This document shows, piece by piece, positions 26,169-34,541 of a stretch of 64,000 nt of DNA. A program made the position numbers and the translations under genes. A model generated the notes under the pieces. That model searched no databases and had not been told where the DNA came from. It was given only the letters and a program-made list of their open reading frames with translations. Origin of the DNA: JAJEFO01 sp965209045 (GTDB lineage Bacteria; Pseudomonadota; Alphaproteobacteria; Rhodobacterales; Rhodobacteraceae); NCBI GenBank assembly GCA_965209045.1, contig CBDBPW010000001.1, positions 248,001-312,000 on the forward strand, given 5' to 3'. Each line of letters starts with the position of its first letter. The first letter of the stretch is position 1.

Positions 26169-27023
26169 ATGATTAAGCGCGTTACCATACAGAACTTGCC
26201 ATTAAAACAAAAAAAGGATCCCAAATCGAAGCGAGACTGGAAGGGGATTGCCGACATTGCGACAATGGCGGAAATCGCGAGGAAGGTCGGCGTGTCTCAA
26301 TGGGTCGTCTCTCGCGTCCCAACAAGGACCGAACCCTCAGGATCAGCAAAGAAGCGCGGGCACGCGTCGAAGACACGTTAATCGAATTGGGCTGCTCTCC
26401 TAACGTTGTGGCGCAATCCCTTGCCTCGTCACGTTCTGGCACAATTGCCGTCGTCGTGCATGACATTTCCGATCCAAAGAATGGTGCAGTCCTGCGTGGA
26501 GCCCAGCAAGAGACCGCCCGGCAGGGCATGGCCGTGCTTCTGGGCGATGCTTCCACCGGGACCGAGAGCAATGCACGATTGGCACGGATGATCCGCGGCG
26601 GCGGGGTCGACGGTCTCATCCTGCAAGGCGCTGGTGAGAATTCTGACTCCCAGATTGCCGCCGCCGTCCGCAAGGCCGTTCCGATTGTGCTCTTGCACGC
26701 AGACATGGAAATCGACGCGCGTCTCGTTTGCCTTCCCGACAAGGAAGCCGCGTTGCTTGCGACGGGTCACTTGCGCGATCTTGGTCATCAGTGCATCGGG
26801 TGCCTGGCGACCGAGTCGGGACTGACGTGCACCGACGCCCGACTGTCAGGCTGGCGCCAAGCGACGGGGACGGATGCAGACGACTCCCTCATCGTGCACG
26901 CCTCCCCAAATGCCACCCAGGGCGAACTCGGGATGCAGGAACCGCCCGAACGCCGCTCCGGCATCACCGCCGTCGTCTGCTTCAATGTCGTTTCGGCGGT
27001 CTGCGCGTTGCGTCAGATCTAGT
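26169..27023 (+). pseudogene. LacI-family regulator, 5' part (frameshifted and split by IS1634-type element)
   Basis: The helix-turn-helix begins in one frame (TMAEIARKVGVSQWVVSRV) and continues in the next (NKDRTLRISKEARARVEDTL), so a one-base indel near 26318 breaks the gene. The effector domain then follows (SGTIAVVVHDISDPKNGAVL and on to AVVCFNVVSAVCALRQI). An in-frame TAG sits at 27020-27022, and the IS element starts at 27024. The rest of the effector domain resumes in the same frame at 29031 beyond the element. Placed divergently from the CoA-type operon, it was probably its repressor and is now inactive. Confidence 0.85.
27018..27023. repeat. Target site duplication, left copy (TCTAGT)
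   Basis: TCTAGT directly precedes the left end of the insertion sequence and is repeated exactly at 29025-29030 directly after its right end. A 6-bp duplication fits the short target duplications of IS1634-family elements. It marks insertion into the lacI gene. Confidence 0.85.
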
Positions 27024-27032
27024 CGGAACTTC
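27024..27032. repeat. Left terminal inverted repeat of the IS element
   Basis: CGGAACTTC, the perfect outer part of the terminal inverted repeat; the partner is at 29016-29024. Matching becomes patchy further inside. Confidence 0.75.
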
Positions 27033-27082
27033 ACTGACCTGAAAGACGGTTTTGGCCAAGCGTGACTGGGTTTTTGCCGGAT

Positions 27083-28846
27083 TCAGCCTGTCACGCTTAT
27101 GTAAGCATCCAGGTCCGCGCCGAGCAGCCCGAACGCCTTCGCCTGCAGTTCGGTCGGCTCCGTGGCGATCCGGAACAGGCTGTCGGGCCGTCCCGGAAGC
27201 GAGGCGTCGTTCAGCGTCAGCGTGCCGAGGTCGTCGAGCAGGGTGCGGAAGCTGTGGACCGGCAGCCCGTCGGGGGTCCGCTTCGTGTCGGCCTTTGCCT
27301 TCGCGCTCTTCGAGACCTCGGCCTTCTCCACCGGCGAGCTGCGCTGCGTCCGGGCGCCCTCGCGGTCGTCGTCCTCGAACAGCATCGGCGCGAGGCGCCG
27401 GCGCATGTGCCATTCCACGTGGAGCGCGAGCATGCACATGAACACGTGCGCCTTCACGTGGTCGGCCGAATACACGTAGACAGGACGGATGCGCAGGTCG
27501 GTCTTCGCGTTGCGGAACGCGCGCTCCACGCCCGCGAGCGACTTGTACGCATCGACCGCGGCCGCCGTCCCCATGGCCTCCGGTCCCAGGCTGGTGCGGA
27601 TCACGTAGACGCCGTCGAGCCTGGCCTCGGCGGCGATCCGGTCCTCGCGGCGGCGCCAGGCGATGCTGCCGTCGGCGACGTCGACCTCGAGATGCTTGCC
27701 CACCTTGCGGCGGTTCACGTCCCGGCCCACCCGGCGGTCGATCGCCGCCCGGCCCTTGAGCCGGCCCGAGCGCACCGACGCCGCGATCCCGTGCAGCGCC
27801 TCCTCCGTGGCCTTGAGCAGGTCCTCGCGCTTGCGCCGTCTCTCCTCGCGGAGCCGGGGGTTCAGGCAGACCATCAGCCGCTCGCCGGGGAAGTCCGGGC
27901 CCGTGACCTCCGCCACGGCGTCGGGCACCAGCGCCTCGGGCACGAGCGGCGCGGGCGCGCCGTCCGGGCCCTCCCTCAGCAGCTTGCGGATGTCCGCCGT
28001 CTTCAGGGCCGAGATCCAGTCGAGCCCCGCCGGCTCGAGGTCCTCGCGGATCCGGGCCGTGGTGAGCATCCCCCTGTCGCCCACCAGCGCGACGCGCCCG
28101 ATGCCGAAGCGCTTCCGGACCTTGTCCACCTGGCTTGAGACGGTGGAGGGGTCGGACGCGTTGCCGGGGAAGACCTCCACGGCGACGGGACACCCGTCGG
28201 AGGCGCAGAGCATCCCGAACACGATCTGCCGCTTGCCCTTCTTGCCGTCGCGGTTGTGGCCGAAGGCCGCGAGCGTGCACTTCGAGCCTTCCAGGTAGCT
28301 GGAGCTGACGTCGTACAGGATGAGCGTGCCGTCCTTCAGGTACCTGTTCGCGAGGCTCCGCTCGATCCAGGGCTGGCGCTTCAGCAGCCAGTCGAGCATG
28401 TCCAGCACCTCGTTGCCGGAGACGGGCCCGAGCCCGAGCAGGGATCCGAGGCTCGTCGAGGCGGTCTCCGGGTCCAGCGCCCGGGCCGTCGCGAGCTTCG
28501 AGGCCGGGCCGATGATCCGCGCGGCGACGGCGGCGAGCGCGAGGTCCCGCATGCGTTCCGCCTTCCGGCCGAGGATCCTCGCCATGCCGAGCGAGCGCAT
28601 CGTGCCCAGCACGGCGGCCACGTGGCCGTGGGGAAGGGAGCGGCGGATGGCGAAGGCCTTGCGGGGGTCGTCGAGGACGACCCCGCCCCTGAGCACGGCG
28701 CGGAAGCCGTCGACGACGGCGGGATCGAGGCCGGAGAGGTTGGCGACGGTCTTGTGGCGCACGCGCCGTCCCTCGCACCATGTCTTCCTGAGGAGGACGG
28801 CCCTGGTTCCGTACTGGTTGGGGATCACGTCGATTCGGATGGACAT
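27083..28846 (-). CDS. IS1634-family transposase
   Basis: A 587-residue DDE transposase of the IS1634 family, intact from ATG to TGA. The N-terminus (IRIDVIPNQYGTRAVLLRKT and VRHKTVANLSGL) is characteristic. The catalytic core includes LYDVSSSYLEG, GMLCASDGCPVAVEVFPGN, LVGDRGMLTTARI and a late VERAFRNAKTDLRIRPVY block that carries the glutamate region. Codon use is GC-rich with long open antisense frames, which are shadows. It fills most of the element and nothing indicates inactivation. Confidence 0.93.
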   Translation of the reverse strand: MSIRIDVIPNQYGTRAVLLRKTWCEGRRVRHKTVANLSGLDPAVVDGFRAVLRGGVVLDDPRKAFAIRRSLPHGHVAAVLGTMRSLGMARILGRKAERMRDLALAAVAARIIGPASKLATARALDPETASTSLGSLLGLGPVSGNEVLDMLDWLLKRQPWIERSLANRYLKDGTLILYDVSSSYLEGSKCTLAAFGHNRDGKKGKRQIVFGMLCASDGCPVAVEVFPGNASDPSTVSSQVDKVRKRFGIGRVALVGDRGMLTTARIREDLEPAGLDWISALKTADIRKLLREGPDGAPAPLVPEALVPDAVAEVTGPDFPGERLMVCLNPRLREERRRKREDLLKATEEALHGIAASVRSGRLKGRAAIDRRVGRDVNRRKVGKHLEVDVADGSIAWRRREDRIAAEARLDGVYVIRTSLGPEAMGTAAAVDAYKSLAGVERAFRNAKTDLRIRPVYVYSADHVKAHVFMCMLALHVEWHMRRRLAPMLFEDDDREGARTQRSSPVEKAEVSKSAKAKADTKRTPDGLPVHSFRTLLDDLGTLTLNDASLPGRPDSLFRIATEPTELQAKAFGLLGADLDAYISVTG

Positions 28847-29015
28847 CCGCTTATGTAAGTTGTTTCCTGCCTGTCATTCCGCAAATAAGGCAAGGGATCG
28901 GCGATGTCAACGAACTTCTTATGTAAGTTGGAATCCCGCACCGGGCGCCCCGTGACCGGCAAGAGGCCGTTGCGTTTCAGTGCGTTGTGCGGGATGAGCG
29001 GCCGATCAGGGGCTG

Positions 29016-29024
29016 GAAGTTCCG
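29016..29024. repeat. Right terminal inverted repeat of the IS element
   Basis: GAAGTTCCG, the exact complement of the left end CGGAACTTC at 27024-27032. Confidence 0.75.
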
Positions 29025-29030
29025 TCTAGT
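29025..29030. repeat. Target site duplication, right copy (TCTAGT)
   Basis: Second copy of the 6-bp target duplication, directly outside the right inverted repeat and identical to 27018-27023. Confidence 0.85.
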
Positions 29031-29179
29031 CGGCAGGCCTCGGAGTACCTGACAACTCTTCGGTGATCGCCATTCACGATTTGCAGTTCGCGCCCGACCT
29101 CAGCGTCCCATCGACCGTGCTCGCGATGCCGCTTTCGGAAATGGGTGAACCGGCCGCAAAGTCCATCTGTGTCCCGTAG
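29031..29179 (+). pseudogene. LacI-family regulator, 3' part beyond the IS element
   Basis: Removing the element and one copy of TCTAGT joins the 5' part to this stretch in the same frame. It reads AGLGVPDNSSVIAIHDLQFA, then PDLSVPSTVLAMPLSEMGEP up to a TAG at 29177. This is the expected LacI continuation (GLxVPDDxSVIAIHD, then TTVRMPLxEMG). The last 20-25 residues of a normal LacI protein are missing. Its presence shows that the IS entered a lacI gene rather than lying beside one. Confidence 0.82.
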
Positions 29180-29804
29180 CCGTCGGCCAGGACATGTACT
29201 GTATTCAGCCAACGGCCTGAACTTATCGTTCGAAAAGGTGCCGCACCCCCAATTGCGACCTAGCGCGCTGTCCCAAGATTGCCGAGGCGGTCGCGTTCGA
29301 CGCCAACATCGTCGAACCTTGCAAATGTGATTGAATGCCGAGCGTCGCAATTGGTCAATGCGAAATCCGGGACAAGTCTGAGGTGGCGCTGAAGCCTCTC
29401 AGGCCAGCCATCGAGCGCAACACGACATCCACGTAGCGCCCGCAATCGGCTTCTTGGCAACGACTGGAGATGGGGAGAGGTGCGAAATTCAAGAACGATG
29501 GCCCCGCATTCCTGCTTCCCAGATCGTGCTTTCAAACAGGGAACCGCCCAGTCATGCAGAGGCCAGGAACAGTTTTCGGCCGCCATTGCCCTGAACCGTC
29601 GCAGCACACTTCGTGATGCGGACGAAAGACGCCACGCGGTGGCTCAACCGGAATAGAGGATGGATCGCCGAAACTCCATCGAGTCTCCCTGCGTTGGAGA
29701 CGCCCGAGTCCCCAGAAATTTCGATCGGGCCTCCGTCCGCCTCGTCAAACGGGCCACTGCTCGAAGACCTTGGGCAGGTGGCTCGAACCACGAAGAATTC
29801 CGAC
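29180..29804. other. no supported gene; eroded sequence
   Basis: About 625 bases between the lacI 3' remnant and the DUF3883 remnant. Open frames occur on both strands but none gives a recognisable protein. Given the relics on both sides it is probably decayed DNA. Confidence 0.4.
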
Positions 29805-30059
29805 GTCGTGGGCCGTGACATCTCCGGCTTCGGGCCAAACAGGCGATCACGCCTGATCGAAGTGAAGACCACCAACGGATGGGAACGAACGCCCTTCTTC
29901 ATTTCCCGCAACGAGTTTGCCGTTCCGGAAGAGCGCCGCTCCGAATTGTGCCTTATCCAGCTGTGGAGCTGCTGTCGCGCACCGAGGGCGTTCAAGAATT
30001 GCCCGCCGCTTGAAGTCCATGTGTCGCTGATGGCAACGGCGTTCCGGGCGGACTTTCGC
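29805..30059 (+). pseudogene. DUF3883-domain protein, isolated domain remnant
   Basis: About 85 residues match the conserved core of DUF3883: SRLIEVKTTNGWERTPFFIS, RNEFAVPEERRSELCLIQLW and PPLEVHVSLMATAFRADF. In complete proteins this domain lies at the C-terminus of longer proteins, often with helicase or nuclease partners, and is frequent in defence and mobile regions. Here the upstream partner is absent and the sequence on both sides does not align. It lies 780 bases from an IS element. I treat it as a relic; the wider open frame 29613-30536 overlaps the creatinase gene in another frame. Confidence 0.7.
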
Positions 30060-30319
30060 GAAGCGCGCGAACCTCACGCCAAAGAGGCGCTGCAAGATCC
30101 AAATTCGAGACTGGAGTGGGAGTCGGCTCCCTATCGTGGCTTCTCGATGGATACGTGGCCGCGCAACCCATCGCTGAGGCCGCAGACATATTGCGTGCCC
30201 GAACGAGTCGACCTATTGTCCCGACTGACTGCAGCGATGGCGTCGCTGCCCCGGCGGTGGTCCGGGTCCAGGAGATCATGGCCCTGTACGCCGGGGCGAT
30301 GGCCAGAGGAGAGACCGCC

Positions 30320-31534
30320 ATGGCTGACACGCGCCCCGAATTCCTTGTTCTCGAAAGCGGCGAAAAGGCCAAACTGCCGTTTGCCTCCGAAGAATATGCC
30401 GCGCGTCTGGCAAGGCTTCGCGCCGTCATGGAGCAAAGAGACGTCCCGGTCGTGCTGCTCACGTCGATGCACAACATTGCCTACTATTCAGGCTTTCTTC
30501 ATTGCGCCTTTGGTCGTCCCTACAGCTGCATCGTGACCAAGGACCGCTGCACGACAGTCTCGGCAAACATCGATGCCGGCCAGCCTTGGCGGCGCTCGAT
30601 CGAGGACAACCTCATCTACACGGACTGGAAGCGCGACAACTACTGGCGCGCGGTGAAGTCCGTCATCGGCGCCCCCTCCAGGCTCGGGATCGAGGCAGAT
30701 CACCTGACTCTTGCCGCCGACCGGACATGCCGCGAAATGCTGGGCGCCGACGAACTGGTCGATGTCGCGCCGGACGCGATGCGACTCCGGATGGTCAAGT
30801 CGCCTGAAGAAATCGCGCTCATCAAGGAAGGGGCCCGTATCGCGGACATTGGAGGCTGGGCGATCAAGGAGGCGATCAGCGAGGGCGTCCGCGAAATCGA
30901 TGTCGCAATGGCCGGGCGAAACGCGATGGAAATCGCGATCGCTGATGCCTTCCCGGACGCGGAATACCGCGATACCTGGGTCTGGTTCCAGTCAGGGATC
31001 AACACTGATGGTGCGCATAACCCTGTCACCGGACGGCGGCTTGAAACCGGCGATCTCCTGAATCTCAACGCGTTTCCGATGATCAACGGGTACTACACAG
31101 CGCTCGAACGCTCGCTCTTTCTCGGGGAACCCGATGCCGAAACGCTCAGGATCTGGCGAGCCAACGTTTCAGCGCACGAACTCGGTCTCTCGCTCATCAG
31201 GCCGGGCGCGACGTGTTCCGGAATCTGCACGGAGATCAACAGGTTCTTCGAAGACGAAGGGCTCCTGCAGTTCCGGTCCTTCGGATATGGCCACTCCTTC
31301 GGCATACTTAGCCACTACTACGGACGGGAGGCCGGGCTGGAACTTCGCGAAGACATCGACACGACCCTGGAACCGGGCATGGTGGTCTCCATGGAGCCCA
31401 TGCTGCTGGTTCCCGAAGGCCGGCCCGGGGCCGGCGGGTATCGCGAACATGACATTCTTGTAGTTGACGGCGACCGCGCAACCAACATCACTGGATTTCC
31501 TTACGGGCCGGACCACAATGTCATCGGAGCCTGA
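30320..31534 (+). CDS. Creatinase-like M24 family hydrolase
   Basis: A 404-residue pita-bread-fold protein, the same size as bacterial creatinases (about 403). It has the two-domain creatinase/prolidase layout: an N-terminal domain with VLLTSMHNIAYYSGFLHCAF, and a C-terminal domain with FQSGINTDGAHNPVTGRRLE, LNLNAFPMINGYYTALERSL, FGYGHSFGILSHYYGREAGL and MVVSMEPMLLVPEG. These blocks are those of creatinase (creatine to sarcosine and urea) rather than metal-dependent aminopeptidases. The ATG at 30320 has AGAGGAGAG upstream. It stands alone with no creatininase or sarcosine oxidase next to it, so the substrate is only inferred. Confidence 0.85.
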   Translation: MADTRPEFLVLESGEKAKLPFASEEYAARLARLRAVMEQRDVPVVLLTSMHNIAYYSGFLHCAFGRPYSCIVTKDRCTTVSANIDAGQPWRRSIEDNLIYTDWKRDNYWRAVKSVIGAPSRLGIEADHLTLAADRTCREMLGADELVDVAPDAMRLRMVKSPEEIALIKEGARIADIGGWAIKEAISEGVREIDVAMAGRNAMEIAIADAFPDAEYRDTWVWFQSGINTDGAHNPVTGRRLETGDLLNLNAFPMINGYYTALERSLFLGEPDAETLRIWRANVSAHELGLSLIRPGATCSGICTEINRFFEDEGLLQFRSFGYGHSFGILSHYYGREAGLELREDIDTTLEPGMVVSMEPMLLVPEGRPGAGGYREHDILVVDGDRATNITGFPYGPDHNVIGA

Positions 31535-31796
31535 TGCCGGGCACGTCCGACATCCTTGCCCCCGCGCTGAACGGACCAGCGATCGGTTTGCCCCCGGCGG
31601 CCGCGCGCCGGCAGGTTGCTGCCACAAGGGCGGGAGCTGCGTGCGGGCAGGCCGCCGACGGCGCGCCAGGTCCTGCACGGCAATCTGCCCGTGCAGCTTA
31701 GGCGCCTGCGTCACCGACCCCAGGCGTTGCTCCCTTCCCATGAATTCTCAGGCCCCTCGACTTGCGGGGCAAATCGACCAGGGATTCTTGTACACC

Positions 31797-33290
31797 TCAG
31801 TGGGGACAGCCTGCTGCGCTCGAATCTCGATTCAGGTATTGGCAAATGACAGACTCGATGCCGTCGCGATAAATCAGGGTCAGCCATCGCTCGAATGCCG
31901 AGGAGAATCTCGGCGCGTCAGAGAGGTCACCGTAGATTTCGCGCATCTCAAGCCAAGTGTGCGGGACCTCTCGGGCACGGGCCGCATAGGCCGTCAGGTC
32001 ATCCCAGAACGGATCATTCGACTCAATGCGGCTGCCGTCCTCGCGCGTCCCCTCACACATCCGTGCCCACAGCGCCTCGACCAGGCTCAACCCCTCGACT
32101 GAACCACCCGCAGCCAGCGCCTCTCGCAGAATGGGCAGGACAAAGCGGGCGTGCCGCGATGATCCGTCGAAAGCGACGCGTCGGGTGGTGTCGACAATCT
32201 CAGGGTTGGAGAAGCGGCGCTCGACCAGTTTCTTGTAGTTCGCTGGCGTCATGTCGGGCACCGGGTGCACGTAGGGCGCGATCTCCTCGGCCTGGACCTT
32301 GCGAAACAGCGCCGCGATCAACGGGTGCTCCATGCAATCAGCGATCGTTTCAACCGACAGGAGCTCGCCCGCGTTGGAGAGCACCTGATGCCCGGCGTTC
32401 AGCATCCGGATCTTCATCGTCTCGTAGTCGTGCACCGCGTCGGTGAAGGTGGCACCGACTTCGTCCCAGTCCGGCCGCCCGGCGCAGAAATCGTCCTCGA
32501 TTACCCACTGACGGTAGTTCTCGTGAGTGACGGGCGCGGCATCGTCGATCCTGAAAGATCGCGCAAGGGCAATTTCCTTGGGGCCGGTCGCCGGCACAAT
32601 GCAATCCACCATCGAATTGGGAAAGCTGCAATTGCAATCGATCCAGTCGGCAAGACCTGGATCGCTCAGGCGGGCGAGCGACACGACCGTTTGGCGCAGG
32701 ATGGCGCCGTTGCCTTGCAGATTGTCGCAACTTTGCCCGGTGAATGGCCCATGCCCAGCGGCGCGGCGCAGCTTCAGTGCCGCTATCATGGCGCCGAAGG
32801 CGGTGCGTGGATTGTCCGGGTCTTGGGCGTCGTGGGCGATATCGGCGTGTGCGGCGTCGAACCTGCCGCTTGCGCCGGTGTAATATCCGCCCTCTGTCAC
32901 GGTCAGAGAGACGATGCGGACTTGCGGATCGGCCATGGCACGGATCAAGGCGCCGTTGCCGCCCTCGACCGGCACGTAGTCGACCATGGGCCCGATGACC
33001 TCGGCGCTCGCGCCGGAGGGGTCAAGTTCGATCAGCGTGGTCAGGCAGTCCTGCGCCAGGAGCCTTTCACGCATCGCTGCGTCGTAAGGCCTTACCCCTG
33101 CGCCAATGATGGCCCAGTCCAGCGCGCGGCCGACTTGCATCAACCGGTGCAGATACCATGCCTGATGCGCGCGGTGGAAGTTGCCCAGTCCGATGTGCAC
33201 GATCCCGGGCGTCAGGTTGCCTCGGTCGTAGCGTGGGCGTTCGATGCCCTCGGGAAGGCTCGACAACGTGTCATTGCCGAGTTTTTTCAT
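31797..33290 (-). CDS. mtlK: Mannitol/polyol 2-dehydrogenase (long-chain, MtlK type)
   Basis: A 497-residue member of the polyol-specific long-chain dehydrogenase family. The dinucleotide-binding region is VHIGLGNFHRAHQAWYLHRL, followed by TVTEGGYY, SCDNLQGNGAILRQTV, and the catalytic block FPNSMVDCIVPAT plus RMLNAGHQVLSNAGEL, with a lysine two residues before RMLNAGH. The start at 33290 has GGGGGAAG upstream; an ATG six codons earlier lacks one. It is the last gene of the smo operon. It oxidises mannitol (and likely arabitol or sorbitol) to the ketose. The last residues (SSAAGCPH) extend a little past the usual end. Confidence 0.9.
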   Translation of the reverse strand: MKKLGNDTLSSLPEGIERPRYDRGNLTPGIVHIGLGNFHRAHQAWYLHRLMQVGRALDWAIIGAGVRPYDAAMRERLLAQDCLTTLIELDPSGASAEVIGPMVDYVPVEGGNGALIRAMADPQVRIVSLTVTEGGYYTGASGRFDAAHADIAHDAQDPDNPRTAFGAMIAALKLRRAAGHGPFTGQSCDNLQGNGAILRQTVVSLARLSDPGLADWIDCNCSFPNSMVDCIVPATGPKEIALARSFRIDDAAPVTHENYRQWVIEDDFCAGRPDWDEVGATFTDAVHDYETMKIRMLNAGHQVLSNAGELLSVETIADCMEHPLIAALFRKVQAEEIAPYVHPVPDMTPANYKKLVERRFSNPEIVDTTRRVAFDGSSRHARFVLPILREALAAGGSVEGLSLVEALWARMCEGTREDGSRIESNDPFWDDLTAYAARAREVPHTWLEMREIYGDLSDAPRFSSAFERWLTLIYRDGIESVICQYLNRDSSAAGCPH

Positions 33291-33311
33291 GGCTTCCCCC
33301 GAATTCATCGC

Positions 33312-33529
33312 TCAACTCATCCTCTGACCGCCATCAAACCTGCGGGTCCGAGCGACGATGCGGTCGACCACGCCGGGGAAATCCGTTCTGGCGATTTGCG
33401 CGCCCACGCGACGTCGATATCGGCAAGAACGGCACGAGCGCCTTCCGCCACACGGGCTTCCGCACAGGCGCGCCCGATACTGCGCGCCGTGCCGAAAGTC
33501 ATTGCGGTCTTGCCTTCGAGCCGTTTCAT
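33312..33529 (-). pseudogene. smoS: Sorbitol dehydrogenase (SDR, SmoS type), internally deleted
   Basis: The first about 45 residues follow an SDR N-terminus: MKRLEGKTAMTFGTARSIGR, then EGARAVLADIDVA. The tail in another frame ends FDGGQRMS followed by TGA at 33312, which matches the SDR C-terminus (YNVDGGxWMS). The about 190 residues between, including the catalytic Tyr-x-x-x-Lys, are missing. Even the nucleotide motif is altered (FGTARSIG in place of TGxxxGIG). The start overlaps the smoK stop by ATGA, as in a healthy operon. Sorbitol oxidation must now depend on MtlK or another enzyme. Confidence 0.82.
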
Positions 33530-34530
33530 TCCATCCGGAGCCCCTTCGCGTCGAACTTGTGAAGATGCTCGGTGCGTGGCGTCAGGTGGACCTCGGCGCC
33601 GTATTCGAGTGCCATCTCACCCGTGGCCCGCACCGTGAGCGGCTCGTGCGAGGCGTTGCACTGGACGTGGAAGAAGGTGTCGGAGCCTAGGTGTTCCGAC
33701 ACGCCCACGGTGCCATGCCAAACTCCCTCTTCCTCGTTGATTTCGATGTGCTCGGGGCGGATGCCGATCGTCGCGGCGCCGTACTTGTCGGCCCCGGGCC
33801 CTTGGATCAGGTTCATCTTCGGGCTGCCGATGAAGCTCGCCACGAAGGTATTGCGCGGGCGCTGGTAGAGTTCGAGCGGTGAGCCGACCTGCTCGATCAC
33901 GCCCGCATGCAGCACAACGATCTTGTCGGCCATGGTCATGGCTTCGACCTGGTCGTGGGTGACGTAGATCATCGTCGTCTTGAGGCGCTTATGCAGCTCA
34001 GAGATCTCCAGTCGCATGCCCACGCGAAGGGCGGCGTCGAGGTTGGAGAGCGGTTCGTCGAACAGGAATGCGGCCGGTTCGCGCACGATCGCGCGACCGA
34101 TGGCGACGCGCTGGCGCTGCCCACCCGAAAGCTGGCCAGGGCGCCGATCAAGGTAGTCGGTGAGGTTAAGCACCTCGGCTGCCTGCGCAACGGCCTTGTC
34201 CTGCCGGGCCTTGTCAAGACCTGCCATGCGCAGAGGGAAGGCGATGTTCTTGCGCACCGACATGTGCGGATAGAGCGCGTAGCTCTGGAACACCATCGCA
34301 AGGCCGCGCTTTGCCGGCACGACTTCGGTTGCATCCTGGCCATCGATCGTGACGTGGCCTTCGGTGACGTCCTCGAGGCCGGCGATCAGGCGCAGGAGCG
34401 TGGACTTCCCGCAGCCCGACGGGCCGACGAACACCACGAACTCGCCATCTTTGATGGTGAGGTCGAGCGGCGGAATGACCTCGACACTGCCGAAACTCTT
34501 GGATACCTGGTTGAGTTGAATCTGTCCCAT
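33526..34530 (-). CDS. smoK: Sorbitol/mannitol ABC transporter ATP-binding protein
   Basis: A 334-residue MalK-type ATPase: Walker A GPSGCGKST (36-44), Q-loop VFQSYALYPHM, signature LSGGQRQRVAIGRAIV, Walker B LFDEPLSNLD, switch YVTHDQVEAMTMAD and a TOBE domain at the C-terminus. The ATG at 34530 gives a GQIQLNQVSKSFGSVEVI start; the longer open frame upstream overlaps smoG and is not real. The gene order E-F-G-K-S-mtlK is the same as the sorbitol operon of Rhodobacter sphaeroides, which supports the name. Confidence 0.92.
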   Translation of the reverse strand: MGQIQLNQVSKSFGSVEVIPPLDLTIKDGEFVVFVGPSGCGKSTLLRLIAGLEDVTEGHVTIDGQDATEVVPAKRGLAMVFQSYALYPHMSVRKNIAFPLRMAGLDKARQDKAVAQAAEVLNLTDYLDRRPGQLSGGQRQRVAIGRAIVREPAAFLFDEPLSNLDAALRVGMRLEISELHKRLKTTMIYVTHDQVEAMTMADKIVVLHAGVIEQVGSPLELYQRPRNTFVASFIGSPKMNLIQGPGADKYGAATIGIRPEHIEINEEEGVWHGTVGVSEHLGSDTFFHVQCNASHEPLTVRATGEMALEYGAEVHLTPRTEHLHKFDAKGLRME

Positions 34531-34541
34531 GTCCGTTCCCC

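Larger units (their letters stand above)
27024..29024 (-). mobile_element. Complete IS1634-family insertion sequence (2001 bp)
   Basis: The borders are defined by imperfect terminal inverted repeats that start with nine identical bases, CGGAACTTC at 27024-27032 and its complement GAAGTTCCG at 29016-29024. Further matches inside (CCTGA and scattered bases) give about 17 of the first 26. A perfect 6-bp target duplication (TCTAGT) flanks both ends. The single transposase gene runs on the minus strand from 28846 to 27083 and is intact, so the element may be active. Three direct copies of CTTATGTAAG lie near the two ends inside the element. Confidence 0.88.

Noticed and set aside
26982..28781. 599-codon minus-strand frame and 358-codon plus-strand frame over the transposase
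   Set aside because: Both are shadows of the GC-rich IS1634 transposase gene; they are Arg/Gly/Ala repeats without a domain.
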